Positions 23,501-38,500 of a stretch of DNA of 64,000 bases are shown here, one piece after another. The notes below the pieces were generated by a model, which worked only from the letters and a program-made list of their open reading frames with translations, had not been told where the DNA came from and made no database searches. Position 1 is the stretch's first letter; each line of letters begins with the position of its first letter. Source of the stretch: Bombyx mori (taxonomy: Eukaryota; Arthropoda; Insecta; Lepidoptera; Bombycidae); the NCBI RefSeq assembly GCF_030269925.1, contig NC_085112.1, positions 7,875,501 through 7,939,500 on the forward strand. Reading direction: 5' to 3'. Made by a program: the position numbers and the translations under genes.

Positions 23501-26500
23501 CGATTTGAATGAATTTTTCTGTATGAGTTTTTTGTATATTTTTGCGACATTTCGCTTAAAACACGACATTTATCTATATATTAATACGTGAAGCAAAAAC
23601 TTTGTATCACTTTTTGCGAAAATTGCGCGGACCGATGAGTATGAAATTTTCCACACTTATATAGAAAATATAGAGAAGAAGTGCACAATGCTAATTTTTT
23701 TTTTTAAATAATGCATAAAAGATACATTAAATCAATAAAGAAAACATTACACACACTACCATGTATTTGACACACACACATATACTCTTTGATTATTGTC
23801 AAACTTTTGTTATTGCTTAAAGTCTATAGTCAAATTGAGAATAGGTTAGTATTGTTTATCTTTAATATTACGAGTATTTGTCTATAGTGTAGTCTTAGCG
23901 AAATATGTAACAATAGAACCAAAATAATGTTGAAATTTCAATTAATTATAGTCGAATTTCGACTACTGCGGGACCACTAGTCTTTGTAATTGGAGGAGCG
24001 TCTTATTTGATATTAGCATCAACAGTTCGATGTTTTTAATTGAACTTCAATTAGTTTTATTGAAATACCTGAAGAAGTTTTTTTATAAGTAATTTTTTCA
24101 CAAATTTTATTAGATCATGTATTGGGAGTTTGGTTTTTCTTGTTTTGTTACACAATATTAGTCCTTCGTAGTGGTAGTCGTTCGTGAAGCTTTGTTAAGG
24201 AAGAATTTATTTATTAAAATATTTTTTTTTTAAATGTTCGTGCTTTAGGGTTATACACAAAGTAGTACACCAAAGGTTTTACCAATAGAGATACGGATAC
24301 TCTCGTGATTTATAAATCTAGATATAACTATCTAATATTTTTTTATTCAAGAAATGTTAATTAAGAGTCACTTCCCGTTAATTGAATTTAATTCATTGTG
24401 TCATCATAGAATTTAATGTGAAGTTTGAATTTCTGCTATTAAAATTCTATTGCTATTAAAATTCTTTGCTAAAATGATGACGATAGTGCATAATTTTATT
24501 AATGAACGATTAAAATAATAAATTACGTATTTTGTATTGAAATATGATTTATAATTTTGTGACGGGTAATTATCATTTTCGATGGTTCTCAAATCACTAC
24601 ATAGTTATAAAACAAAGCCGCTTTCTCTGTCCCTATATCCCTATGTATGCCTAAATCTTTAAAATTACGCAACGGATTTTGATGCGGTTTTTTTTAATAG
24701 ATAGAGTGATTGAAGAGGAAGGTTTATATATATAATAACATTAATTAAATAGTGGAGAAATCAATAATAAATTACAGTTTCTGAAGCGAAGCGAGGGCGG
24801 GTCGCTAGTAAAATAGTAAATGCAATTATAAATTCTTACCGGAAGGCGTGACTGGGCTCTCAGCATTACTAAGCATCTCCCATTTGAGTTGAAGGCGGCG
24901 GAACTTGCCGGTGGGCGCGTTTCCGCTTCCTCCGCTGCTCGCCGAGCCGGGCCTCCATTGTTCCTCACCGCTGAAGTCCAACTGGATATTCCATATTTCA
25001 TTTAGCAGCGTTTCTTAATTAATGTATTTTTTTATTGCTTAGATGGGTGGATCAGCTCACAGCCCACCTGGTGTTAAGTGGTCACTGGAGTTCATAGAAA
25101 TCTACAACGTAAATGCGCCACCCACCTTGAGATATTAGTTCTAAGGTCTCATGTAAGTACCACGGCTAACCCACCCTTCAAACCGAAACGCATTATTGCT
25201 TCACTGCAGAAATAGGCAGGGTGGTGGTACCTACCCGCGCGGACTCACAAAAGGTCCTACCACCAGTAAATATAAGCAGTAAATATAATATTTAAAATAA
25301 ATAAAAACTTTTTTCGAATCAATCAAAATTGCAATTGATTCGTCGTTATGGATTAATTTAATTTTATTAACAATATATTGGTGGCAAACATTTTATACTT
25401 TATTATTCCATAAACGTAAAAAATTGAAAACACAAAAAAAAAAACATGCACCGTAATTTTGGTTACAGAACAGTTTAAACAAAATTGTGAGTAAAAAATT
25501 AAATTGAAAAAAAAAACACAAACACACATACACACATCAGTAAACACACGGATCGATAAAGAAGCGAAACGCGCAAATCATATGTTAGAAAACTAACGAA
25601 GCTGTTAGCTCAAGCTGTAACTCAACCTGCGAATGGTACGCAAACTCTAAGAAGACTACGGAACAAGCACAACGCGCGTCGGACACGGAGCCGGGTCTCC
25701 AGTTACCTTCGCTTCACCGGCGGGGGCTCTGGGACACGGTTTGTTAGTCTCTAAGCTATCTGTGTAGTCGTCGCTGTCGTCGAACACTAGTCTGTCGAAG
25801 GCCTGCATCAGTTTCGAGCCCAAGTGGACACCGGACCAGCGGCGGTTCGTCTCCATTTCTATTCTGCTGTTATTCGGGCACATGTCGTGACCTATAGCGG
25901 TCGGGTTGACGCAGGACCGCGGCCTGTTCTTTTCAATGGCGGTCTTTACGTTCGCTGAATCGTTTAGCAAGTCGGGAGTCGATGGCTCTTTGTTCTTCGG
26001 CTCCCTGTGTCTCATGATTACGCTGGTCTGACAGTCGTCGCTGGAGACGCCGCTCGACTGCATCGAGCGCACCAACTTCAGCAAGTTCCGTTGGTTCAGT
26101 GTTAGTGGCGGGTTAATCGAAGTGGGCTGTTAAATACATTAAATGTTTAGCGTCATGCATCATGCCTGACCCGGTAAGAGACGGGTCTTAGATCCACGAG
26201 CGCTCGAGCCAAGCCTTTATTTGCATTTTACGTAAGCTGTGCACGAAACGCTATAAATATTCCGATTCATATATCCTTCGTCTTGTATAAGCACATGCAA
26301 TAAACAATAAAATGCAAATAAAGCGATGTCTGCTCCGATTTGGCGCGACTAGGAGACACGGGTTACTGGTTAGATAGGTTTCCGGGTAAGATGCGATTGT
26401 AACGTGCTCAAACTCACCCTGCTGGCGGCGCGCATTTCGTTTTCGATTCTTTTGAAGCTTCGATGGAGTTCCCTCATTTCAAACATGAGATCTAAGGAGA

Positions 26501-29500
26501 AGGGCAGTAGTTTGAGCGGCTCGAGGCTCGCCAGTAACGTGTCCAGGAGGGCTCGGCAGCGAGGCTCCCCGACGCACCCTGCGAGGACCAGTGAATCCGG
26601 CCCGTAGTGCTTCGCGAGAATTGACTCCCGCGTTCGAACGTACGATACCCACGCGTCCACAGTCTGCGCGCTAAAACATGTTATATGCACGTGAGTGCGT
26701 CATCTAGGTAGGCAACTGCTTTTGTAGGCATATTCATAAAGGGTAATAAAGTAAATACTTAGTAAATCGTGAACTAAACTACTTAATTACACAAAATATA
26801 ATTATAAATTGAGACGTGAATAATAAAAAAAAACTAGCTGCTACTCGCGTGGTCAAGGAGAACTGTCAGAGTAGTTTCCCGTGAGAATGAGATTTTTTTC
26901 GGAATAAAAGGTAGCCTAGCCTATATCTAATGAATCTCTTGACCAAAATCGATCACTTTAAAAAAAAAATGTTAATCCGTTTCGATGTGAAATAAGGACA
27001 AACAATACACTTTCATATCTATAATATTAGTATGGATTTAATTGAGATTTCGATCTAGTCTCTCGAAGTTAGTGGAGACGTACACTTTGTGATGCCTATG
27101 AACTCTAACTATTTAAAATTAGATGGTTCAAAACATTCCTTCACATTTAGTGCTATAAAAATAAAATCTAAAATACCAATAACTTACTTGAGCAAACCCA
27201 GTATGAATGCATTAAATTTGACCAATCCTTCTGTAACAGCATCTTCGCTGTTGATCCTCAACACCAATTCGTTCAAAGACTTTGTTATTGGACCTGTAAA
27301 CGTTTAAGTTGAGGATAATTTGTACACATCTGGAGAAGTTCGATACAGACTTAACATGCAGAGTAACGTTCAATGTATACCTTGTCGAGCAGTAGACTCG
27401 ACCATTTGCCAAACCGAATTATTGACGGCACCGAAAGATGTCTCTATGTTCTCTTTGAGGCCGTCTCTGAATACTGCGTACAAAGCTGGACATAATGCGT
27501 TAAGAGCTATTTTAGCGCAGGCTGGGGATTGTTTCGAATCTCCCAAGAATGCCAGCTCAGCTTGATCGGTCGCCGAGGAAAAGTGCTGAATTAGCATCTC
27601 TACGGCATCAGTCACATTCGATACTAAAGCTGCAAAAGAGTTGACGTTATGTGTATTTAAATAAATGTTATAACAAAAGATCTATTAAAATATATTTACA
27701 AAAATGACGCTAACTCTATCATAGAGTTAAAAAAAGACATGCAAATTTAAAACTGTTTATAACTAAAATTATAATTTTTGTTGAAAAAAATAATTCAAAT
27801 TATCAATTGACTTTGATAGCTATATCTAAAGTTGGAAAAAATCAGAGTAAATAATATAATTAAGTCTTTGTGGACACAAGCCTTACCTCTCTTTTGTGAT
27901 ACATCAATCAAATCGTATTTGGGTCTCCCTTCAAAATGAATAGGGCTGCCAAATTCATCTGGACTAACTTCGACCTCTTCGCATATTGGTATTTCTGCTA
28001 AATTTTTGGCCTGAAATTTTGGAGTATTTAAGTTGAAACGACTTTGTTTTGTATTTAAAACATTATTTATTGCAAAACAAAAATGAGAGGCGCATTATTT
28101 TGTATTTTACTGCTGGTAGTGAACTGGACAAATTTTGTGCAAACAAAAAAATGGGTTCAACATGCATAATCAGTAGCACTATAAATTTACAATGACAGCT
28201 ATACAACGGTACTTACCTAAAATGCGAGCAAGTAAAAAAATAATAGAACCAAGGTACTCACAGAACAAAATGGCAAGAGGCAATGGTGCGGCAACTAATA
28301 GAACAAAACAAGAGAAGTTACCTGGTAATGCCTCTGAGCCAACACCGCTGATATATTTGGGGAATTTGGCGGAGTAATTAAAGCATCTCCTTTGATTTCT
28401 TCTACAGTCTTCGCTTGAGTCTGTAGACTCTCGACTTGAGCATCAGACTTCTGCGCAAAACTTACAGATTTCTTACTATTGCAACTACTACCACTCGATT
28501 CTGTGGACCTCTGATTCTCCTCTTGGGAACGTTTCATTTGAAGGAATTTGCTAACCTGATTTCTTACCTTCTGCACTTGATTTTGATCCCACTCGTCCAT
28601 GTTCTGACAGGTTAAACCACTTTGCTTTAAAAATTCTTCGAGCTGTTGTAGATCGGCGCTGCTGATTAATGCGCCTGGAGGGGGGAACTCTGTGTATTCC
28701 ATTCGTTTAGTTCGTGGTTTTGGCATTGGAGGAGTGTGAGGTCGGTGTAATTTAATTTCGTTAGATTTCCCAGACTCTAAGCTACTTTCGGTTCCAACGC
28801 CCTCGTCCGGGTAGTACTCATTGTAATCAGCATCCTTTTCCGCAGCGTCCAGAAACTGTTGAGATAATCTCTTGGCTGCTAAATCGTTATTTTTTCTGTA
28901 ATCAATATTTTGATTTTGCAAATAGTACGGTTCTTGAAGGGATCTTCTCTTGGTCTTGTGTTCCGTTACTGCGGTCGCGCACGCAATCGGATCTTGCATA
29001 AAATCGTCCATTTCAAACATGCTGTATCGTTTGGTTTGTGTGCTTGATTTACGAGTTTTGTCCATGGATTTGCGTAATATGCTTTTTGGTAAGGGTGGCC
29101 TCGGAGGCACTATTTCGCCTTGCTTTGGTGGGCGGATTTGATCTACTAATGACAGAGAACGTCTCGGCGCAGCAGGATTAACTCTTTGTCCCTCGCTGTT
29201 ACCGCTCGCTTCAGAGCTTGTTGCGCTGTCGTATCGATATACGAATAACGGATTGAAGTTTGCGGGAGCGGGGCTGTTTTGTGCTGAAGAGTCTGTTAAC
29301 ATGGTCGATGAACCCCGGTAGCCGGAAGACGGTTGCGTAGCAGTGCTAGAACTTGAAGAAACAGCTGTAGTGTTGCCAGCCAAATTATTGCAATCACAAC
29401 TGACGGGTCGATTTTTAGATTTCGAAGATGGCGTTACATTACAGAATTTTCCATCTTTTTCTTTCACGTGTTGCATTAGTTCTGGAACTTCTGATAGCAT

Positions 29501-32500
29501 TTGCTTACATTCCATTGGAAGTAAAAAGTTTAACGAGTCCCAGTCTTTGATGTGACCGAGACCTTTCTTTTTCAATATTTCGACATCATTGCACGAGAAA
29601 GGCCTTTTACTTTTAACTTGGACTCTGTTTCTTTTAATTTGACTTGATTTCGGCGAAACGTTCACTTTCATTGGATTTAGATAAATGTTCGGTCTTCCGT
29701 TTAAGAAGCTTATATCGGGGAGCGTGTAACTGGGGTACAAAATAAATACTGGCTTCTCACAGTCTCCTTCTTTAAGCTTCTGCAAGAATGAAGGCTCCAC
29801 GACTTTAAAGAACTCACGTTCATAACGTGAGCTCGAAAGTTGCATGCTTGACGTTTGCATGCTTTTATCTATAGTATCAGTTTCAATATGAGTCGATGTG
29901 GCTTTGTGATCACAACACTCTCTTTGTAATATTCTATTCATCCTCGTGATCTGAGTTCCATCAGATTCGGAACAACTTGAAATACTAACACTAGTGGCTG
30001 ATGATTGAGAAGAACAAGACTTTCTGCTGCTTCTGAACTTTGACGGACTATTCATAATATTTGCGTGCGTTCTTTTAATATGTGTTTTGTTGACAGTAGC
30101 ATAAAGATTACTTTCACTGTCGCTTAACTTAGCTCCATCTGCTGTTTCTTCTTCTTCGATCAAAACTTCATCATACATTCTATTATTTAAATTTTGTACG
30201 TGGAAGAGCGTAGGGTTAGTAGATGGTATTTCTTCATATACTGCCGAAAAGGCCTCATCAGTATTACTGCTTGGTATTTCTAAGGGAGGTCTTCCAGTAT
30301 TTACAGATTCGGAATCTGTGTGTTTTTGTTCTCCTACTGAATCTCCACTTTCTCCACCGGAACTGGATGGCCAACATTCAGATCTTTCCATTTGATCCAA
30401 ACTGACAATGCCATCATTGCTCTCACTTTTTTGTTTCATAAATAATTTTACCAAGCTAAATGATTGTTTGGGTTGGCTTTTATCTGACGAAGTATGATTT
30501 TCTGTAGATGATGTGCTCATTGGCTCCGAATGTTGGCTACCATGAGATAAACGTTGTTGCGACACATCGTATACTTTCATACAAACCGGCGTACCGGTTA
30601 AACGTTCATTGGCAGTAAATGAATCGACCTACAAAAAATAATAAGGTTTACAATCATAAAGTAACACTTGGTTAATTACAATAACTACTTGACTAATTGT
30701 CAGATATACACACCGTTGAGTTACTGAGAGCTACTGAGATAACTGAACTATTCATCAATTTTCTCCTATAAAGATTTGGCAGGCTTTGGCTTTTTATGAC
30801 TGAGTTGTTCATGTCGTTTGTGGCATCAGTTGTTTCATTTGAATCTCCATTGTTATTTCCGGATGGATGCCTGGTAATAATAATAACAGTGTGAATCGAA
30901 ATGGAACAGCAAGAATTGATAGAGCTTATCCAAACTACAACAAAAGCAAAACTTTAGTGCTTACCTTCTTAGAGGGGATTGGACTGTCTGCTTCTTAAGC
31001 TTACTCCACGTCGTTAATCCTAAGTCACTTCTGGCCATTGATGTACTTAGTTTATTTGTAATTTTCTTACATCTTTCTAATAATTCTAAATTCCTACGCG
31101 TTCTCTCATCACTCTCTAACGAAACTGTTTGTTCTTCCTTATCCAATTTGTCTGAAATCACTGCACAAATTAGTATCTTATCGTGAGTAATTGTGTTTTT
31201 TTTATGATTCACTCTGCCTTTTCGCGTAATCGTAAGCTGTTTAACTAATCGCAGGCTTTAAATTTATCGAAATGTTTAGTTATGTTCAAAACTAGTTCGT
31301 ACCATTGATTTGATTGACGGCCGGTTCTACGCACTCACTGTCCTCAGAATAAGTGGTAAGACTACCCTCAAAGGCGATAGTGTAGTTGTCCTTATTAGCC
31401 TGGCAGGTAAGAATAAGATCCTGCTCAGTAGGCAGCTCACAATCCAGACTGTCGACGCTGAAATGGACGCCGTGTATTCCGCCCTCCTTCACAGGCGAAA
31501 AGAGCAGTTCTGACTTGCATATCGACATCGTGTTGATTGAACCGACAGATTCTTCACCCTGTATTGGTTAAAGATTTTATAACTTTAGTTCGTAAGTTCT
31601 TGACCACCTCGTAGACTTACACTCTGTAAGGTCAGTGCTCTCGAAGCCAAACTTCAATATAAACAGAAAGTTACCTTTATAAATAAGCAAAGACACAAAC
31701 AGCTGAAGGCCATTTTCTCGTTTGTTAATGAACCGATTTTCTTATTATTTCGTTACTTGAATAAATAATGATGTTTTTCATGTTATCGTAAAGGTTTTTT
31801 TTTTTTCGAAATAATAAGTGATTGCTTCAATAACAACAAAACAGTTAAGTACCGTTTTCTCCTCTGTATGTCAACCGATATTTTTTATTTTGTAGCTATT
31901 GACTATTTTCACAGTAAAATTTGGAACAATAACGAAATAGGAAAAGTAATAAACAAAACGAATCTAAATCTTGAGGTGTCAGTGCTTATGGTTGAATTTC
32001 GATCATTGTGCGAACACTAATAGTCACGAATCAGTAAAAATACTTTTCGTTTGCTTTTACTAGGTATATCGCTATTTAAAGCGAAGACAGCTGGTGAACG
32101 TCCGTGTTGCAGGGAAGCGTTAGATTCCGAACTTAACTGATTATAAATTGTTTTACAATGCGGCCAGTGCACAAACTAATAAACATTGCTAATAAAGAAT
32201 TTATTTTAAACCTTTTTTATGTCGATAGTCCAAGGAGGTATTGCAGTATTTCTTCATTTAGACAATAATTTTCTTAGAATACAAATTACTATTCGTTAAT
32301 TCAGAAAGGACAAATGCCGCCAACTGCTCTTCAAACCAGAAAGTATGACTGCTTTGCAGAAATAGTAATGGTATCCGAGCCGGCTCTCAATGTACCATGC
32401 TACCAGTATTTAAGCAAATTGATAAATTTGTCGGTATGATTATTTTACACAATCTCTTTCCTTTGCCGTGGAAGTTGTTCGTGAACAAATTTTAGGTAAA

Positions 32501-35500
32501 ATTTACTATACACTATAAAGTTTACTATTCCCATTAAAAAGGTGCCTACTGCCTGTAGGATTTCAATATAGGCAAAGTCGAATCGGAAGCTAAAAAGTAA
32601 AATACAAAATAAATATCTGGAGACGAATCGAAGCAATGGGAACTGTACGTACATTCTAAGAAGATTTCGAAACATGAGCGCGTGCTAGTTCGAACATAAA
32701 CATTTACGTCTGTTGTAACTCTGGATGCGGATGCAAGTCGCGTCTAAAAATAATAAACTGCTTTCACACGCATTAATCGCAAATGCTAATTAAATACACC
32801 TGCTTCAGAAACTGTTATAGTCTATTATGTTGATTTTATATAACAAATTGATTTGTTTATGAAATATTTTGTCCAATCTTTTACACATCTACAGTGCTAT
32901 TATAAATTAAAAGAAACAATAAATCTATTCGATTTTGTAATATATATTTTTTTATGATGTTTTTGTTGGTCTGGACTTTATTTATGACACACGCTCATAG
33001 TCACACAATATGGCGGCCGTAAAGCGTTATCATCAATTTAATTCCTTTTCCTGCTGAAATGAGGTCACAAACGACACAATCACTCGAAACAACATGGTCG
33101 TGTCATTATTTGATTAGGTGTTATGAAATTCAATTCAAAACTCAAACCAAGCAATGAAATTAATGTTAATGAGGGTAGTTTTGAGTAAAATAATCATTAT
33201 TAAACGATATGTACTTTAGCATGATTATACATTTTAATAAAGATGATTAACAAATAATAATACTCGATAAGACAGCAAATTCAATACTGAATACTATTCT
33301 AAAATCAGTTTACATATTTAATTATATTGTTGATTAAAAGTGAACATCTTAAACTTAATAAGATTCTGTTGAGTTAATTTCATGTAATTCCCAGATAACC
33401 TTTTCACTGCCACCAAGGTGACCAGCAAAAATTTCTTATTTATAGGTATCGAAACGAAAAGAACAAAAAAACACATTTTATTATAAGTTACTGGTTAGTA
33501 TAAGTTTGATTAACAGGCAATAAGTTCACAATTATAATGACTCACTGAGTAATAACCGGTGTAAGAATCCCAATTGTAATCCGTCACACCCATTTTAAAT
33601 TCAGTTTATTGGCACAGTTCTTAAAAACGTGATCGTCCACTAGCACTTGTATCATTTGCTAGCTAGCGCCCCAACAAAGCGTCTGTGCATTTTCATCACT
33701 AATTGCGTCAATAAAGTTCACTGTGTCCACTATGCACTCTTATCTTACGCACACATTATTATCTGTAGGGTCTTTAAATTTGTAATGCTTATTATGAAAT
33801 GCACATTTAACTGAACTCATCGCAAAAGTACACACGACACAACTATCTCAAGAACCCGGGCACGACTGGGGCAGCGGGGATATTAATTTTAATATTAGCC
33901 ACCGCAAACGCTTCTCAAAGTTTACGTAAAATACGTGCCATTCACGCGGGGTTTAGATAAGAACTGTGTAATAGTCATTGGTACTACTCATTGGAGAGCA
34001 TCAAAGCATCAACAGCTTAAATCGAATGAAAAAGGGCAATAAACTGCTCATTAGCAGATGAGAATCATTAATATTTAATTAGCGAGGTCTGTATAACAAC
34101 ACATTCAAGGCTGGTTTCCCGATACTGTTCAACTTATTTCAGTGTTCTCTCTATATAGTTACACTTAAATTTTGTCTGAGGTTTATTTTATGGACGGTTT
34201 GAGAATATGTGTCCTACAGAACATACTCATTGGTAACTCACACATGGTGTCAATGTGTTCACAAAATCACACACACATGCGTGGAAGATTAAATATAGCT
34301 CAACTACACTGATGTATGTGAGAAGAAGGGAGCCGAGTGTGCGACCGAGGGGGAATAACAAGAACTGTTAAAGTGATTGACGCAATTTCAATGTGAGCAT
34401 TACACTCACACGTGCATTATTCTTTTAAAATAGTTACTACAACTAGATCCCGCGGGACCAACGTACTTTGCCGCCATTATGCAGGAAGACTATTTGTGAA
34501 CGTTAGTTAGACAATGGTCTTTGATTTTCTAAACACTGACCACGTGCGTATTCGCGATGGGATTTCTAGAGCTATATGGAATAGCGCAGCATGACGTAGG
34601 TCTATAGAGAGGCGGTACGCGCTGCTTATCATTGAATTGCTAAATCGCATACATTATGTATGTCACAATCAAGAAATTATATTTATAAATTGTTTATTTT
34701 CACCTACAAGTGACTGATAGATAGCTGTCAACGAATTGAATGACAACTGGTTGAAAATGAAAACAGATTTTAATAGTCAAATATTAACAGCCCTCATAGG
34801 TAACAGTCTTTTTTTTTCGGGCCGAGTGTCTAAGGGACGCGCGATGTATGTGGGACAGTCCGCAGATGTTGGGAGCGGACCGCGGGCCCAAAGAACGGAA
34901 TTTAGGGCCCTGCCCACTAAAACACTTCCCTGTACTCTTTCACCCTACGTCCGTTTTCCGCCCGGGGTCAGAACCCGGTCAGAGTGAGGGGGTACCCACG
35001 GTCAATACTACAACCAGACTCGCGGCGCTCCTATCAGTCTAACACAGACAATAGTACATTGTGCACCAAGGAGAAAAGTTGCATTTTCTTCCCTGTACAG
35101 CGGGAGGAAAAGTTACACTTTTTTCCCTTTACAGCGGAACAAAAACCGAACTTTCGGCGTCGGTAGGAGAAAAATTATTAACATTCCTCATAACTAAATA
35201 ACTCAAATGGCGTTTGCCTCACGAATGGATCTGAACTAATTATGAGACTTCCAACGGCCTATTCATTCATTGAAATATGTATATTCTATTTAGGAGACGA
35301 GTACACGTACTGTGGTGGGATAGTTAGAGTAGGCATATAGTCTAAAAGTATCTTCATGTTCTTAACTACTAAAAACTGTTCTATCTACAAACTACTAAAC
35401 AGACTTGTACCGCTTCGAATGGACGTGAACTCCTAATCAGTTTGAAGTTAATAAAGTCTTAGAGAAGAGTTCTGTTTAGTCTATGAACGAGCACAACTGT

Positions 35501-38500
35501 CTTCTGTGTCGAATAGACGAGACTCAGTTCTGACGCAGACCCTGATCCGGGATTCCGCACAACCAGATCTCAAATTGAGTTAAAAACGTTATTCTGCTTT
35601 CTTCAGTCGTGCCCAGAGGGATATATTGATGGTCGGTACACCGCGGTCAACGTCCTCGCAGAACCCGTCGCTTGCGACGAAGGATCGATGAGAAAATTAA
35701 CCCATAGACACAGCCCACTGAGTTTCTCGCCGGATCTTCTCAGTGGATCGCTTTTCCGATCCGGTGGTAAATTCTGCGAAGCACTGTTCTTGCTAGAGCC
35801 AATGTTAGCAACACTCCCGGTTTGAGCCCCGTGAGCTCACCCACTCGCCCGGTTACGCTGACATAGACTCTCAAGGCTTAGGTAGAACAAAAAACCAGCG
35901 CGATGATTTACCTCAATAGATTGTATATCATTTTTATGCGCGATGAAAATAGATCTAAAGAACGTGACTCTATTGAATGTAAAAAAACCTTGATGCTGCT
36001 CTCGTACATTACCGGGCAAGATAGGCGTGAAAAATTGTGGTTATTATATATTAGCATTTGAAAACTTTAAGCTTTAATTTTCAATACAGTTGTTCAAAAC
36101 TATGTGAGTTTATTTATTGTATCTTTTGCATTAACTTTCTTATGTAATGCTCCACCCAAGTTTTTTTTTTGTAATCCACTATAGCGTGACCCCTAACCTA
36201 TTGTTGCAATAATATGTACAGCAACGATGCTTTTTGGTGTTTTGAAAATGATATCTATTTGAAGTTTTGCGAAAGAGCATGAATCGTGAAATAGGAACGG
36301 TGTTGAAAGCGACATCTACTGGAGCAATAAGGAAAGATAAATTAGTCCAATCTATATTACACCGGGACCACTAGATGGCGTTGTTTGAAGAATTCCCTTC
36401 TATTTAGTATTTCTTTTGACTTGGTGCTTTCAAAATTTTCAAATGACGATCGTGCCTGTATATTGTGGCTAAAATATGAAATTTAATATGAGATAAGCTT
36501 TGCACAACAAGCATCCGGCAGAAGGATAAACAATCGATGGAAGAGACAAAGGGGATAATAAGCTTGATATCGCACAACCGATGGCTTATGGGATAAGGTG
36601 TGATCTACTCGCAGTAAAAAAAACATTGAAAGGGCAATGTGAGGCGAACCTGCAAACTACTGCCGATACTGATACTGCTGTCGAACCGAAACCTTTCCAT
36701 GAGAGAGCTAGAGATGCTCGCGAACATCTCGCCTCGGGGGTTACTCTGCAATACACATCATCCACTGATAAATATAATATTAGAAACTGAAAACAAATAA
36801 ATAATAATAACATAAATAAACACGGTTAATACCAACACCATAAAACAAAAGTATAATTCATAATAATATATAAATGTGAGGTATAGACTATATAATGATG
36901 ATTTGTGCGGTTTACACTTAGCGGAACCATACTTACTCATATCTATACTAATATATAAATCTACAGTAGTTTTTACGGATGTTCCGTTATAACTACTGAA
37001 CCATGTATCCGATTGACTTGAAACTTGGTATCCATGTAGAAAATACATGTGCTTAAAGGATAGGCTAAGATTTATATGAATGTTGGACTCTCTACAACAG
37101 TTGCGGAGGCGTAATTATGAGAATCTTTGTGGGGTGAGAAATAATAATGTTAATTTTAAGTACCCAGCGAAGCGGGCGGGTACAGCTATATAGTAACATT
37201 ATAAATGCGAAAGTGTAGATGTTATGTTTGACAGTTTTTTTAGTGGGCATCGAATTTCCTATGTATTGCTTACTCTACTAAGATACACCACAAAATCAAA
37301 ACTAAATATGAATAACAGATATAGCAGATTCGGTTCTCACATCAGTGAAGTATTGGTGTGATAAGTGGCAGTACCGTGTGTAATTGGTTGTCATAGTACA
37401 GGCAATCCTTGTTTGAGCTCAGATGATCACGTTTGATTAATCCCCAATTGTCTTATTAAATATTTATAGTGGTCACGTACTGATTAAATAAATCTTTCTA
37501 TATTTCCCATGGCTTTGTGGCTGTTTTTTGTAATTATAAATATTACCTATCTTTCATTGAAATTTTTCTAAAATAATTATACACACATGATCTATTGTTA
37601 TTGTTCATTGTCACACATAAAAATACAGGATCTTGATGACCTTCCGAGGTCGCGTTTTGTTCCGTGCATAATGATAACGTATGAACAGATTATCATCGTT
37701 TCCGCACACAGTAAATTATGTTGACACTGTCAAGCTTCGCTGCTTCCTTTATTTGACTCTTGTTTTATTAGTACTTAGCTACACGAATACATGATTTTTT
37801 TAATCGTTCACTTGGATGATCGAGTTAGCGGACCATTTGGTGTTAAATAGTCACCAGACCCGTAGATATCAACAACGTAAATTTCCTATTATTTACAGTA
37901 CTTTACAGTTTTCAGTTACATTATTTTTAATATTGCATTTAGAACCTTAAAAGATCTATTGTTTGTATTTTCAATAAACTAACCCTATACATATATTAAG
38001 AGTACAAAAAAAGAAGTTCAAAACTATTCAACGACAAACACTGATTTAGCTCTTATTGTATTTTAATGTTTTACTCTGAATTTATTGTATTGTTATGTAT
38101 AATCATTTTTTATGTATTACAAATTTCGATTGACAAAAAGTCTTTTCATGTATTCATGAATGAATACATTTTGGTTCTCCTCCTATCAATAATTTTTACC
38201 GACAGCGAAACTGCCATTCTCGGTGTCCATGAACCCTCTCATCGTGGCCGCCTCTAATTACATGCTCAATCCAGACGACGGGGCAACGCACAGCCACCGT
38301 CGCCTTAAACACGTTATTTCGTATCCTCCTCCTTAAGCCTACAGACCTAACCTACCGAGTTTCGGATATTCTGAGTGGGTCGCGATACACGTTATTTCGG
38401 ATCCTCCTCCTTAAATCTACAGACGTAGCTCACTAAGTTTCAGATCTTGTCAGTGGGTCGCGTTTCCGATTCGGTGAAAGATTAAGCGAAGCACTGCTCT

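Noticed and set aside
24741..25001. Minus frame WTSAVRNNGGPARRAAEEAE over the RUSC exon
   Set aside because: Longer open frame but wrong phase for both neighbouring exons; the junction-consistent frame gives GKFRRLQLKWEML.
27320..27565. 81-codon + frame opposite the RUN exon
   Set aside because: Antisense shadow of a well-supported RUN-domain exon.
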